From Euptelea pleiosperma (Eukaryota; Streptophyta; Magnoliopsida; Ranunculales; Eupteleaceae), in the NCBI GenBank assembly GCA_035048495.1, contig CM068547.1, positions 20,033,913 to 20,097,912 on the forward strand: a stretch of DNA of 64,000 nucleotides. The letters run 5' to 3'. Positions 11,988 to 25,329 of the stretch are shown piece by piece. A model generated the notes under the pieces. The model did no database searches. It saw only the letters and a program-made list of their open reading frames with translations, and had not been told where the DNA came from. Made by a program: the position numbers and the translations under genes. The first letter of the stretch is position 1, and each line of letters opens with the position of its first letter.

Positions 11988-13954
11988 TTGACTGATGGAT
12001 TAGAGGAAAGAACGGGGTGTTCTTGAAGGTGTGATGGAGACAACGACTTGCTGGAGTCGTGTTGGACCAAGGTGGAGAAAGGAAACCGATGGAGGAATTG
12101 TAGATCAATCCAGCAAGGTGGTTTGACGTGGAGAAGAACGGCCAAGAAGAGTGAGGTGCTCACGGGTGTGGAGGATATGAGATGCAGTTCGTGCATGTGG
12201 TTCAGATCTGCAGACACGGTGAGATCCAACGTGAACCAGCCGGAGTTGCTGATCTGCAACTCCGGTGAATAACAGCAACTCCGGTGAAGAAGAAAAAAAG
12301 AAGAAGAAAAAGAAGGGTGAAGACCTTACCGGATTTGGAGGGGATGGTGGTGCTCTGCTTGGAGCTTTTTAGGCGAGCCTGCAACTCGTGGATCAGAGAT
12401 TCCACATGCAAGCTTGTGGTGGCTGAGAAGTTGGAGAAGACGCTGATCCTAAACGGTGGTGCAGTAGCACTGGAGTGGGACCTCAAAGTGGGTGGGGCAC
12501 CCGAACAGACTACCGAAATAACCAGTAATGGTGTTGGTGAAGTGCCCAGAGTGAAGGAGGAGAAGATGGGAGCTTGTGGAAGAAGATCTTGCTGTTTTTT
12601 TTTTTTTTTTTTTTTCAATGGTGGAGACCGGTAGAAGATGGAGGAACGCCTGGAAGGCGTTGCAGGTTCTCTTGCAGCAAGTGAGATAAAGTTGCTGTTC
12701 TTTGGTAGCAGCAGCAACCTATTAAGGAGTGCAGGCTTGTGGATGGTGGCAAATCCGGCGAGCTTCTCGCCGGAATCGATGGAGAAGAAGAAGAAGAAGA
12801 AGAAAAGAAGAAGAAGCGGCCAGCCGGAGAAGGGAGAACGTGGGGGGATTGATAGGGGGAGGAGAGGATGAGAGGGGAGAGGGATTAGGGTTCCAACGAA
12901 CCCTTCTCTTCCCCTTAAAAAGCTTCCCTATTTCCTTTAATGGAAATAGGGGATTTTTCAAAAATAAAAAATAAGAAAAATATTTTTTTTCCCATTTAGT
13001 GGACCCCCCTTTTTTATTAAAAAATAATTAATTTAAAGCATTTGAAAATCGCGAGATCCACTAAATGGTCGGGCCACAGGTCGATGATGATGGGCCCGGC
13101 TACTGGTCCACATGGATTGATGACGTCCATCGTCTCACAAGATGATGTGACAGACAATTTGATGACGATCGGATGGATGGTGACTTGATTGTTACCCAGA
13201 TTGGTAGGCCGACGGATTTAGAGAGATCTGACGGTCTGATGGACGATCCAACGGTCCGATGGAAGATCCAACGGTCCGATAGCTTAGGGAGATGGGCCAG
13301 AGCCAACGGGCAGGAGTTCTGGGATTAGGTCAGTAGATCTGATGACCGAGAGATGAAGAGAGGGAGAATAAGGAGAGATGAGATAGAAAATTAGGGGGAG
13401 GAGAGAGAAAATATTAGAAAATGGAGATAAAAGTATTGGCAGAGGGTCTGGAACCTTGGTCTTCACTGTGACCATCCTCACACTTCTCCAATAGAGTAGA
13501 CCATCATTCCTTGCTGACTCATGTGGCTTTAAACGCTTTGGTCCGTCTCTTGGTCATTGGCTTTCCTACTCTCTTCGCTCTTTGGGCCAGCTTTTTGGTC
13601 CTCTTATTCAGCCCATATTTGGCCCATATCTTCTAGTCATAGCCTGTGGCTCTTCAAGCTTTGATATTAGGCTTCTGTGGTTGATCGTGGGCCCGCAAGT
13701 CTCGAGAATAGCCATGATCGAGTTTTCTACAAGAGAAAAGCACGTAATGAGACTTGATCATAACGTCTTCCTACCTAGACTTCTGAAAATGTGTTTAATG
13801 CATGCAAATATACCATTTCGTCCAGAAAAGTGTGTTCTACAAAATAGAAGAGATTCTTACATAGAAAAGTAGATAAATAGAGCATTTTACGTAGGAGAGT
13901 GCGATAACGCTTAGAAGATAATAGTGGAAAATATGCACTTTTAAGCGAATATCA
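11988..13954 (-). mobile_element. Minus-strand Athila-like LTR fragment interrupted by element A
   Basis: Read on the minus strand, this begins at 13954 with the LTR terminus TGATATTCGCTTAAAAGTGC and runs to 11988, where element A starts. The other LTR end lies left of the window beyond A. It has a 26-bp palindrome with one mismatch (12926-12951), a GGGTTCCAACGAACCC near-hairpin (12888-12903), a CCGGAGTTGC hairpin (12240-12265) and ACCGTTGGATC-type units near 13230-13285. Whether it was a solo LTR or part of a full element cannot be told. Confidence 0.82.
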
Positions 13955-15674
13955 GAAACCCTAAGAGAGAACCGGTCCCCTCCCCCTTTTAAAAACAAAA
14001 CAAAAAAAAAAAAAACCAATCGTCCGGCTCCTCTTTCTTCTTCCTCACCTCCTCCGGCGAGCCAACTCCGACGAACTTGGTAGGTTCTTCTCTTCCCCTT
14101 CTTCTTCTTCTTCTTCTTCTTCTTCTTCTTCTTTTTTCTTTCTTCTTTCTTCTTCCTCTTTCTTCTGTCTTCTATCTCCATCTCACCAGCAGCTCTGGCA
14201 AGCAACCACCTCGCTGGCTGGACTGGTTCACCCCCCCCTCCGGCGGACTTCTTCTTCTTCTTCTTGAAGAGGAGCCACTGGACCGCTGCCATCACCTGCT
14301 CCGTTCTCCACGCCGAAACGAACCCGAACTGGTTCGTAATGGTCACCTATTGCTGGCCAAACCAATAACATCTACCACCTGTTGCTCCTCCACCTACACG
14401 GACTGAACTACCGGCCGAACCAGCCTTGAACCACCACCAATCAAGCTTCAACGGCACCTGCACAACCGGTGAGTCCTCCTCCTCCTCCTCCTTCTTCTTC
14501 TTCTTCTTCTTCTTCTTTCTTTCTTTTCTGTCAGAGTTGTAGGTTTGCAACTCCGGCCAGTAGAAGCTCTCTCTCACAACTTCGGATTGCTGCCAAACAG
14601 CAACGAGGTTTCCAAGCTCATGGTTCCCTCTCAGATTCCTTTATCACCCAATAGACCTCCTTTTTCACGGGCTCAGCCACCGTGTAGCCAGACTGTAACA
14701 CAGTCACCGGAGTTGTAGACCTGCAACTCCGGCGAACTAGTTTGACCCCTTCTCTTCCCTTCTTCTTCTCCTTCTTCTTCTTCTTCTTTCTTCTTTCATT
14801 CCCAGCGCCTCCTCCTCCTAGCTCTACATCCACCACGATTTCCATCTTCAAGCCATGCAACATCTCTAGCCGTTGTTGCCTCCACCCTCGTACATGGCAG
14901 CTCCAACTCCGGCCAGCAGCAACACCGCTTGGTTCTTCTAGTCGTCCAGCACCAGCAACATTTCTACAGCCTGTAACAAGTGCCTTGGCTTCCCAACGCC
15001 TCCATCCTCATCACCAAGGCTTGCCGGAGTTGCATGCGTGCAACTCCAGCGTCTCCTTCTTTCGTAGCCACCAAAGTCACCACGGCCTCACTTGGCCCGT
15101 TTTCATGGCCATCCCATCCTCGGGATGATTCACTCAAGATAAGTTCAAAGGTAAAAAAAAAAAGAAAAAAAAAATCTCTTTCTCTCTTCTCTTTCTCTCT
15201 CTACCATTTTCCTTTATCTCTCTATCACTTTCTCTCTCTTCCCTAGGTTCTCTCTCTAGAACCTTAACTTTCTCTCTACTTTCCCTCTCTAAATCCTCCC
15301 TTTCTCTCTCTAATTTTCATGCTTTCTAATTAGGTTTTCTTGATGTTTTATGATTGTATGCACATTTGATAAATCAATAAAGCAATTTGATGTTTTCGTG
15401 TTTTTCAGTGCATCTTAATCTAGAAATTATCACTAAAATCATGTTTTCAATCACCTACAATCACTACTCTCACCTCTCCATGATTTTCTAACAAAAATTC
15501 CATCATTTTATGTTTAAATTTGCGCTAACCCGACTAATTCCGAGTGCGGATCGACATCCGACACAAGCTACTATGCAAAATTGCTCATTTTACAGGTTAA
15601 AAGTCTCGGATAATTAAAAATGTGTTAGAATTAGGATTTTCGTAACCAACGATGCGGAAAAAACCCTACTTTCA
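13955..15674 (+). mobile_element. 5' LTR of element B, 3' portion
   Basis: This matches 46861-48603 of B's 3' LTR, starting at GAAACCCTAAGAGAGAACC and ending CCCTACTTTCA. About the first 1.34 kb is displaced left of the window by the minus-strand LTR that ends at 13954. It contains TTC microsatellites near 14095-14133 and 14488-14519, and hairpins at 14707-14732 and 15024-15049. Confidence 0.88.
14707..15049 (+). repeat. Leader hairpins in the element B 5' LTR
   Basis: 14707-14732 has arms CCGGAGTTGTA / TGCAACTCCGG, one G-T pair. 15024-15049 has arms CCGGAGTTGCA / TGCAACTCCAG, one mismatch. Matching copies in the 3' LTR are at 47646-47671 and near 47960-47986. Confidence 0.8.
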
Positions 15675-15676
15675 AA

Positions 15677-15694
15677 TGGCGTCGTTGCCGCTCG
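15677..15694 (+). promoter_or_regulatory. Primer-binding site of element B, tRNA-Asp type
   Basis: TGGCGTCGTTGCCGCTCG starts 2 bp after the LTR end CA. Its first 14 bases match the complement of the plant tRNA-Asp 3' end, as I know it, except C-to-T at position 6. The Athila lineage typically uses tRNA-Asp. Confidence 0.75.
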
Positions 15695-17470
15695 GGTGTA
15701 TGGGAGTGCGAAAAAGGACGTAAAGATGGAATTGGAAAGTTGCTGAAGCGAAAAGCTACTAAATTTGGACAGCCTGACCTTTTTGGGAAACTTTTTATTT
15801 TTGGTTTTTAGTGATTTTTAGCAGTCTTTTAAATTACTATTTCTAATGCCTCGGAAGGCCGAGTGCAAAGTTATAATAATTTAGGAATTTTATTGATTTC
15901 CAAATAACTGTTAGATCTTGTTCTATGGTTTTTTAGAAACCCTAGATTAAGTGAAAAATACCAAAAAAAAAATCAAAAATCAAAATTCAAAAAAAAATTA
16001 GGGTTCTATATTCTGCAGATTTTTAGAAATCACCAATCAAGGATTTGCGATTTTTGGAAAGATTCCAAAATCTTGAAACTTTGCTAAATTAGGGTTTCCC
16101 CTCTTAGAAGTTTCCACTTTAGAGGAATTTCTATCTTAGAAAACCTCCGAATTTGGAAAAGTCTGCAAAAGAAAATACCCAAAATCTAGTAGAATTTTAA
16201 TTTTGGGAAATTTCCAAAAGTTGTAAGGGATCTTACAATCACATTTTTCGTGGAAGATCTTCACAATTCAGGAAACTTTCCAATCTAGGTATTTTCCATC
16301 TGGGAATTCCTAAATTTTAACCCATCTCGAACTTGGAAATTAATTCAAAAACTTGCCTAAATCCAGTGCTTGTTCTGTGAACCTTAAAAAGGCAAGGATC
16401 TTCCAAATAGCATCCCAAATACCTAGACCGTGCGATCTAACTTTTCTACAGGAACACGATCCAGTATGGGTAGGAAGCGAAAGCTCAAAGAGGTGGAGTC
16501 GGGCCCAAGCCCATTTGGATACCCCTCCCTAACCTACGGAAGTGACCTTGTGGCATGGCCCACGGGAGGTAAGTCCCTATCCTCGCCTTGAGTGCGATAC
16601 GGTGTTATTGTGTGACTCATTGCTGCGTGTCTATTTGCTTTCGCATACATATTATTCGACTTGCGCGGCGTGGCCGTTAATCAATCTACATCCAAGAGAG
16701 CAGACCTAGCTCCAAAATTGAAACTGGTGGGATTTTATCACCCACCTCATCATTCCAACTGATTTGATCCCAAAGCTCCATTTAATTAAAAAGAATCAAG
16801 AAGTAGAGCCAATTAGCCTGGTGTTCGAGGAAAAATCCACACAAAGTGAACCCGCTTAACATCCAGTCGAAATAAGACCACGAGCGTGGGTCCCTGTTGT
16901 CTAACACACCCATAGGTCCCTGCTACTCAAGTACACTAAGCTCGACATGGCATCCTGGACTATTCGGCGGTTAGTTGCGTGTGGACTAAGAACACGCATC
17001 AACCCTAGCTTAACCCGAGGGAACACTCTTCTTAACCACTTGACCAATCCAGTTAGTCTGAGACATACTTAAGATAGACATTGTGCCGCACGTCTGTCTA
17101 GGCTTCGGATTGCCTTGTTGTTGACTAGAGTTAGTACTAAAGGATTCGCTCTAAAGAGTGTAGCCTGGTGAGAACCTCTGAGTGCAAACAGTTAGTCCGA
17201 CAGTTAAAAGATAAACCAGTGGTCCGCCCACTGTCATAATCTACTCTAGCCCCAAAACTAACAAGATAATTCCTAAAATATATCCTAATTGTTTAGAATA
17301 GGATTATCTGTGCTTGCTGTGCATCATATATCTCTAGGATAGTGTTCCCCTCTGGCAACTTTTTGCCAACTCTAGGGCTTGCTTTTCAAGCATATGCCTG
17401 GTTGGACCTGTCCTAATCTTTGACTGATTCGATTTGAGAGTCAATTTTCCGCACCCCTCTATCGCCTCTG
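15695..17470 (+). other. Element B 5' leader
   Basis: This is 1.8 kb of noncoding leader, A/T-rich at first with many homopolymers. It is homologous along its second half to the leader of C (26737-28275). The best conserved block is near 16475-16545. GAGGTAAGT near 16566 resembles a 5' splice site at the place where C has CAGGTAAGT. Confidence 0.7.
16466..16591 (+). CDS. Small upstream ORF in the element B leader, 41 aa
   Basis: The ORF opens ATG and begins MGRKRKLKEVESGPSPFGYP, with a basic cluster that could act as a nuclear localisation signal. The same codons from KLKEVE to GYPSL recur in C near 27245-27295, but there the start is GTG and an in-frame TGA precedes the block. A coding role is unproven. 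It may be a former first exon, because both copies run into a GGTAAGT motif. I do not recognise a family. Confidence 0.25.
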   Translation: MGRKRKLKEVESGPSPFGYPSLTYGSDLVAWPTGGKSLSSP

Positions 17471-19226
17471 ATGGCAGATGAACGGCCTCTGTATGAGACC
17501 TACTACAGTTTCTCTGAAAATCTAGGTGATAACTCTCAACAATGGTATGACAATTCTGCGTATCATCATGATAGTCCAGTCTTGCAGCCTTCTATGGGGT
17601 ATGACAATTACAGAGATCCGGAGTACTACTCTCTACTCTCAAGAGCTTAAAATCTCAGTCGCTGCCCTTAGTGTCGCAGTCCAGCAACTTGTGCACAATT
17701 CCCAGTCTATAGGATATTACCCTCTTATCCAGCAAGATGTCTGTACCTTTCCATCTCCAATGTAGACCTCCTATGATAACAATTATTTTTCAGACAATAG
17801 GAGTCACCATACCTTTAATTGAGAACAGTCTGCTCTCCCGCAGCAATTGCCGCAGGATAATTATCCTTCCGGGTTTCATCAACCTAATGGAGAGTATGAT
17901 TGGCAATACTCGCAGTCGCAATACCCGTCATATCCACAGAATGACTATTCTGATCAACAGTGGGCCCCTCAGGATTTCTAGAGTCAGCAGCTAATCCCAG
18001 ACTCCACTCTGCCTTATAACTTTCATACCCAGTCGGACTACAATCAAGAGTTGGCACCTCCGCTCCCCTTGGCTGAACTGCCTCCATTGGCTACTAAACC
18101 CTGTCTAGAGGACCTTCTCTCTCAATACATTGCCCAGCAACAATAGTATTTTCAAGGTCTAGAGCACCAATAACAGCAATCTACGGAGAGCTTGGAGCAA
18201 CGTCTAGTTCAATTAGAAAATGAGAGAGAGGAAGTCAACTTCACTAGCCTACCAATAGCCTATCCTGAGGAGAGTGACATGGCCACTGTCTATAATGAGG
18301 TGTCCCACAATTGGACTAAGTACCAGAATTGCCAAGATGAAATAGAAGTTGTTACCACCCCTAAATCAAACCTGATTATTGAGGAACTAGTGTATCGTTA
18401 TGCGGTGCCTTTCACAGCACCAAATCTTGAACCTACCTCGGAGCAACCTATTTCTCACTCTACCTCTGCTGACCCTGATGTCAATCTCCATGACACTGAG
18501 CTGTGTCTCGATCGTAGGATCCCAATTGTCCTAGATCTATCGTTCTTCCCCACCTCCCTTGGATTGTGCAACAATAGTGATGAACCCGAGTCTCAATCTT
18601 TGTTGCCCTTAACAGCACCAACTTCTGGACCGAGCACAGAGGAACTCAGTTCCATCTCTATCTCTGATAATTCTTTCTCTACCCTGGATGCAGACATTCC
18701 TACTGAAAAGCCATGTCTAGAACATGGGATTCCTGTTGTCCTGGACCTACCGTTCCCCACCAAGGATGAACATATTGAGTGTAGGGATTGGAACATCCCT
18801 ATCAAATTAGGAAACCTCGAGGGAGAGGCCAACAATTTTCACCTGCTACCCTACATCGATATTATTGATGACCCATGTGCCGTAGAGAGTCTAATTCAGG
18901 ACTCTCCCGAAGCTAAATTATTCAAGCGCCAAGAACACTTTGAGTCTGACTTTATTTCGGAGTAAAACAATTCTGGTATTACTGATTTGCAGGAGTCTGC
19001 TCAATTCAGATACCTTCTTGCAAAACTCAATGAGTTTGCGGCTCTGCTAACCACGGTCAGAGAACTTACTACTACTCTCCTCTCAATCTTTACTGAGAAG
19101 CTTCTATCCCTCCCCGCTGAACTAAATGTTTTTGAGGGCCTGCTCAGAGAACTTATTGTCCTACTCTCAATCTATACTATGAAAGACCTATTCTACACAG
19201 GTATACCTAGACAAGGGATAGGATAA
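17471..19226 (+). pseudogene. Element B degenerate gag/protease-derived frame
   Basis: The start is ATG at 17471, giving MADERPLYETY, which matches the Gag start of C. The Retrotrans_gag core domain is missing. Instead, after a frameshift near 17640, the frame carries the spacer segment, a Gln/Tyr-rich stretch and the CLEDLLSQYIAQQ coiled-coil-like segment of C's Gag C-terminus. In-frame stops at 17763, 17820, 17979, 18144 and 18171 follow; from 18174 the frame is open to a TAA at 18963, then open again to 19226. This open part has two copies of the protease C-terminal strand (RIPIVLDL near 18514 and GIPVVLDL near 18727) but no DLGA active site, then [10 protein letters not shown] as in C. 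It looks like a Gag-like product without protease activity. Confidence 0.75.
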
Positions 19227-20245
19227 CTGTCTCCGTTCCACTTTAGGTGTCAGGAAGACTGCAGATTCACTTAGTCTCCATGAGTTTCAACTTGGTTGGG
19301 GGTGCTTACCATCCCCGTTGTGTTTGGCTGAAGACGTAAAACTTAGCGCTTTCGGAAAGGCAATTCCAGTATTCCTAGAGTACATGAGTCTCATGCATTT
19401 GTTATTATTGTTATATCTCTGGAAATGCAGGTACATTCATTCTTTCGATCATCAGGTATCACACACTGTCGAGTTTCTGCCGACTTGGTAACATCCTCCC
19501 TGAACCTTTGCAGCATCATTACTGATTTTTCATCATTTTATGTCCTGGTCATGAGCACCGAGGACGGTGCTGTATTTTGGTTGGGGGTGGGTATTTACCA
19601 AAACTCATGTCTTCATTTTAATAAAATAAAAAAAAATTCTTATTTTTGGGGTGATTTCCGATGTTCTCCAAAAGTTTTCTAGAATTTCAGAAATGTGTCA
19701 AATACCCTGACTTTGATTAGCCAAAAATCTCCATTAAGTCAGTATTGAGGATGACAATTTTTGTTTAAGGTTAGCTTTGAGTCAAATCAAGCGTGACTAT
19801 AGCAAATTTGAAGACTTAGAAAAACTCAGATTCGGCACAATTGTACACTATCAACATCAGAGTCATCCTAAGTTTAGAAACTCTAGAGATCCTGTGAGAA
19901 TAATTATGGAGACTTAACCTAGTGAGCTTTCGAGCCTTTAATCATTTCAGAGGGTTATACAATAATCCTGAGTCACAAGATGACTCACTATTCTTCATAC
20001 CCGCAATATTCGTTGAGAGATCTCATTATCTTTTGCTTCGATCATAAAACTCAGAACGACATCAACATTGGATTACTACGACATAACCTTCTCTGTATCC
20101 AGTCAAGACAGTATACATGATAGTGCAAACCCTAGAAAATGACTTAGGCCATCTTTCTGAACCGTTCAGCCTTTTAACTCACCGGAATTATACTTCATTA
20201 GAAACCCCTTGAGCCTTTCTATAAAAGCCTTTTCTTGTTAAGCCC
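19227..20245 (+). other. Element B 3' noncoding internal region, first part
   Basis: The post-pol block of A and C starts here without any pol before it. It includes a GGGGGTG/CATCCCC hairpin at 19298-19316, the GCACCG-AGGA-CGGTGC hairpin at 19555-19570 and GGTTGGGGGTGGG. It stops at AGCCC (20241-20245), the left target duplication of element C, and resumes at 44610. Confidence 0.85.
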
Positions 20246-23200
20246 TGATATTCGCTCAAAAGTGCTTATTTTAAGCCATTATCCTTATAGCGATGTCGCA
20301 TTCTCCTACGTAAAACTTGTCTTTTCGTCGACTTTTTCACGTAAGAGTTTCTTCCAATGCATAGAACGCAATCTTTAAACGAAAATTGACTATTTGCATG
20401 AAATATATGCATTTCGGATAGTCTAGATATAAAGCCATTTTGATTAAGTCTCATTACGTGGTTTTCTCTCGCAGGAAACCTGATCGGGCGATTTTTGAGA
20501 CTTGCGGGCCCACGATCAACCATAGAAGTCTAAATATCAAAGCTTAAGGAGTCAACAAGCTATGACAAGAAGATGCCAGCTAAGTACGGGTCAAGTCAGA
20601 GGATCGTAGAGCTAGATAAAGAACCAAGAGAGAGGAAAAGCTGAAGACCAAGAGACGGGCCGAAGTGATTAAAAGCCGCACCAAAGGACATAAAATGACG
20701 GCTTACGTAATTGATGAAACTGACTGAAGATTACATTGAAGATCAGGGTTCATGACCCTCCGCCAGCTCTTTTGCCTTTATTTTGTATTATTTTCTCTCT
20801 CCTCTCTCCTAATTCTCTCTCCATCTCTCTAGACTATAATATCTAACCCGTAGATCATCTCATCCTACAATTAGATCCCCAGATCTACCATCCGATCCCC
20901 CTCTCCATGATCGAATTGCCTATATCTCACCATCCGATCCTTAGATCGATCATCCTAACCCTCCGATCTCCATCATCTAACCTCAGATTTTCTCTCCTTT
21001 AGCTTTATTCCATCTCTCATAGTTCTTCTACCGTTAGATCTTCAATTCGACCGTTAGATCATTCATCTAACCGTTGGATCTCTCCAGATCCTACGGTCCG
21101 CCAATTGTGGACCGAGTCAAACCACCACCTCATCTCATCCAATTATCATAGTTCCATCATCTAACAGCCCCCATGGCCAAGTGGCCCACCAGCAAATTGG
21201 AAACCCACGGCCTTGTAACCCGTTCTAGAGCCCATGGTGTTTTGGGCTCATTTACAATTTTTTCCCCTGCCGGCCAAACGCACCCTAACCTACGGTCTCG
21301 CAAGAGGCCCATATCTATCTAGCCCATTAGCCCGCTTATCCTTGAGCCCATGCCCATACCCATTGACACATGGTCACAAGGCCCACGGGCCAATTATCCT
21401 TGTAATGACCCAATCAAAGCAAGTGGCCAACATAAACCCATGGGCTCTCACAAGCCCACATTCAAGCCAATGGGAGAAGTGGCCAACATAAACCCATGGG
21501 CTCTCACAAGCCCACATTCAAGCCAATGGGAGAAGTGGTCAACTTTGACCACTTCTCATCAATCCCCAACTTCATTCCTACGGTTTCTCTTTCCCACAAC
21601 AAACTACTCCCTTTAAAAGAGAGAGAAACCTTGGGTCTCTCTTTGGTTCCCTCCCCCATGTTATTTCTTTTTCTCTATCCTTCTATCTTCTCTCTCCCAC
21701 ATCCTTCTTGAGCAACCGGACTCCCCTTGCACTCCAGCTTCTTATTCACCATTAATTCTGGCGAGAAGCTCGCCGGAATTGCCTTACCTTTGTGCTAAGT
21801 GTGCTGCCACCACGTGTTCTCCCATTTCCCCACCACGTTGCTACCATCACAAGTAGCAAATCTGCAACTCCACAAGCCGCCAACCTCTTTTCTTGATCTT
21901 CTCTAACCGCCTTTCTTGTGTTGTGCATCGCCGGACTGGTGCATAATCATCACCGACTTGCAGATCTGCCACGCCTCTCCTTGGCTCTTCCTCTTCCTTG
22001 GACGATCTCTTCTTCTTCTTAGAGATCTCCACTGTCTTTATCTCTCTTGCTAAATCGTGCAGAACCAGCAACATTATCCTTCTTGCTGGTCGGACCAGCA
22101 AGAACGCCTGTAACTCACGGCCTATAGCCATGATCCTTCCTCCATAGACCAGCCATACCACTTGCTGGATCTACCTTGCTGCTCCAACTGGTGATCTCTA
22201 TCACAACTAACTCCCTGCTCTTCTTCTTCTTCACCTACGGACCTGCAACTCAGGTAGGTCCGTCTTCTTCTATATCCCTCCATGCTGCTGTGCACACACA
22301 GCCAGCGCCTCCACCTCTGTTTTTCCTCCATCTTTTAATACTTGTAGCTAGTTCAACGCTGCTGCTAGTGCAACATTGCAAACTGAACACCCTTTTTCTC
22401 CCCACGAGCAGCACCTCGTTCAACGCCTTTTCTTCTTAACCCATTACCGGAGTTGCAAACCTACAACTCTGGCAGTTGTATTCAGCGGTATCACCAAGGA
22501 GATCACCATCTCCTCACCTACCTGCTCCCCTTAAAAGTGTTGATCTCTCTCTTGTGCTTCACGGACATCTTCTTTACTTTCTTGCTACTGTACTCCTCAT
22601 CACCATTGCATATTCAGCGGACCTGCAAATTTCGGCCAGCAGCTCCATCATCTTCTTCTATCAGAAGACGACCTGCAACTCTTCTTCTTCTCCTAGTTGG
22701 CTACGCCTGAAAGTGCTCCACGCACCAGCACCTTCACCATTTCTGTTGCTGGGTCCACCTTCAAATGTGAACTCCATCTCCTCCACCTTATCTCGTTCTC
22801 CTCTTGCAGGCGTTACAATCCTCCACACATCTAATCTGGCAAGAAACAGCACCTGTTGGTGCTTCTTCTTCTTCTACAACCCACATTCCAGCAACCTCCA
22901 CCGTGTGCTCTTGTCGGACTGCTCCACCACCTCCATTACTAGTGCACCTCTGTGTTACCTCACGTCGAGTTGGGGTCCTCAACAACCAGCCACGTTGTCA
23001 AACTGTTTTGGCCGGTGTGCACTCCTCTCCATCTTCTCCTTTAAGCCAACAGCGTGCACAATTATTCCTTCTTCCACGAGCACGTTGCATCCACTAATTT
23101 AAGGCACTGGACCTGCAACTTCATTGTTCCCGTTCTCCTCTCCATGAACCTGCAACTTGTGGTGGCGATCTTCAAGAACCATAGCGCTCTTCTCCTTGCA

Positions 23201-23541
23201 CCAACCCGAATGATGTGCTTATCTTTCACTTCCAAGGTTAGTGTATCATGGTAAGTCAATCACTCTTCTTTCATCTCTCCTCACTTTCTCTCTTACTCCC
23301 TCTAAGTTCTCCTTTCTCTCTCTAAAAGCTTATCTTTCATTTTATTTTCTCCCTCTAAACTCTTTCTTTCTCTCTCTAAAATTTTGTTAATTTTTCTCTC
23401 TATCTCTCTCTAGATCATTTTCTCTCTCTAAAATTCTATTTTCCTTATTAATACTTTCTTTAATTTGTTGTTATTTCATGCAATGCAATTGATGTAATAT
23501 TTTATTCAGAATTAATGAATGCAAGTTTGATTAATGTTATT
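20246..23541 (+). mobile_element. 5' LTR of element C, first part
   Basis: The LTR begins TGATATTCGCTCAAAAGTGC. It has three ACCGTTRGATC-type units near 21037-21085, a 56-bp tandem duplication at 21423-21534, a TATA-like CTTTAAAAG near 21611 and a weak CCGGAGTTGCA-type hairpin at 22447-22472. CT-rich tracts fill 23265-23430. It is interrupted by solo LTR S2 and continues at 26411-26716. Confidence 0.92.
21423..21534 (+). repeat. 56-bp tandem duplication in the element C 5' LTR
   Basis: Two head-to-tail copies of a unit starting GTGGCCAACATAAACCCATG are followed by a partial third start. The same duplication is at 42155-42266 in the 3' LTR, so it predates the insertion of C. Confidence 0.85.
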
Positions 23542-25102
23542 TGAAAGTAGGATTTTTCCGCGTCGTTGGTACGGAAACCCTAATCTCAACAATATTTGTA
23601 ATTATCCGAGACTTTTAACCTGTAAAATGAGCAGTTTTCGCATAGTGGCTCTCGTGTCGGATGTCGATCCGCACTCGGGATTAGTCGGATTAGCGCGATA
23701 ATGACATAAAATGACGGGAAATTTGTAGAGAATGGAACATAATATTATTCAAATCAATTTCATTCATTCGAAAATGTCTCTTACAATCAAGTAAAAATAA
23801 CTGAATTATAAAGCAATAAAAAAAAATTAAAATAAACTAGAGAGAGAAAGAGAGAACTAGAGAGAGAAAGTGAGAAACTCGACAGAAAACTAGAGTTCTA
23901 GAGAGAGAAAAACTAGAGAGAGGGTGAAAAGTGACCACCTTTTTATCTTATCGTGGGCATGAGTGAAGGTCGGCCCATGGTGATGGATGAGATGGTGGTT
24001 GCCCGGCCTTGCTCGGTCATGATGATGGTGATTCGGTGGTTTGCAAGCAAGGGGTCACCGGTTGAGGATTCGAGTTGAAGAGATGAAGGCACCGTTTCAG
24101 ACCTGCAACTCAAAGTTGCAGGTCGTGGAGAAGATCACGATCTCGTTTCTGCTACTGGTGAGGATTTCGATGAAGACCATGGAGGAAACCAGTCTATGGA
24201 GATGCTAGAGATATGGATGGAGGGAGGCTGGGTTGAGGAGCAGCACCGTTGTAGGTTTGGGTAGCCACCGTGATGAGTTTTTGCCGGAGTTAATGGCGGA
24301 CAACAAGGTGGTGCAAAGAGGAGGTTCAGTGGAGTGGGGGAATCTTTTGCAGGTCTGTGTGGTAACGAAGGGATGAAGAGGTGGTCAAATCCACGGCTTA
24401 GAGAGATGGGGCGATGTTCGTTTGCAGGCCGTGATGGCCAGCGAACTCCGGTGAGATGCAGTGGTGATGGGGTAAGTTGCAGGTTGGGGATTTGATGGCA
24501 GCAAGGGGCATGATGTAGAAGTCTGCCGGGCGGAGAGGTCGATGAACAGCAACCTGTTGGAACTGTCGTGGAGATCTTGGCAGCAAGGTGGAAGAGATGA
24601 GGCCATGGGGATCAACGATCCGAAGGAGAACCTGCTCTTGCTGGCATGGAGAAGATGCTCCCCACAATGGAGGAGGCGGACCAGTCCGATCTAGTTGAGG
24701 GCAGTGTTTATAGGCTGGTTCCAGCTGTGGTGGCTGGCGCATCAAGGGAACACGGCTGGAGAAGAAGAAAGAACAGGAGGAGAAGGCGCAGGCGCAGGCA
24801 GAAGAGAGGAAGGAGAAAGAGGAGAAAGAAAGGGAGAGGAAGAAGGGGAGATGGCCGGAGTTGCAGACCTGCAACTCCGGCGAGGATTTTGGGAGATGAC
24901 TTGTGGACGGGCTGCTAGTGCAGCCACCTGTGGTAGCAGCAGGTGGTGGTAGAGGCGGTGAAAAGAAGAAGAAGGCGAAGGAGAGGACGGTGACTGTGTT
25001 TCTGGTTGGGCAGGGTGTTCACAACCGTTACGGGTCTTGCAACCAGCAAGAACGATCGGAGTTGCTACCTGCAACTCCGGTAAGTTAGAAGATGAAAGAA
25101 GA

Positions 25103-25181
25103 AGGAGAAGAAGAAGAAGAAGAAGAAGAAGAAGAAGAAGAAGAAGGAGAAGAAGAAGAAGAAGAAGAAGAAGAAGAAGAC
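25103..25181 (+). repeat. GAA microsatellite in S2
   Basis: A nearly pure GAA run with two GGA interruptions, next to the hairpin at 25056-25080. On the LTR sense strand it reads TTC. Confidence 0.9.
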
Positions 25182-25329
25182 AGAGCTCCACCAGCTCGCC
25201 GGAGAACCCGCCGAATTCGTGGAGAAGAAGAGAAAAAAGAAAGAGAAGAAGGAGGAAAGAGGAGAGGAGGAAGGGTAGAACGTGGGGGAAGGTTTTGGGG
25301 ATGGAGAGGAGGAGAGGGGAGAGGGATTA

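Noticed and set aside
22476..23102. 208-209-aa ORF found in both LTRs of element C (also 43221-43850)
   Set aside because: Two identical-looking ORFs follow from LTR duplication, not selection; the overlapping frames are equally open and no domain is visible.
24742..25191. 149-aa leucine-rich ORF
   Set aside because: It is the reverse translation of a GAA array inside solo LTR S2.
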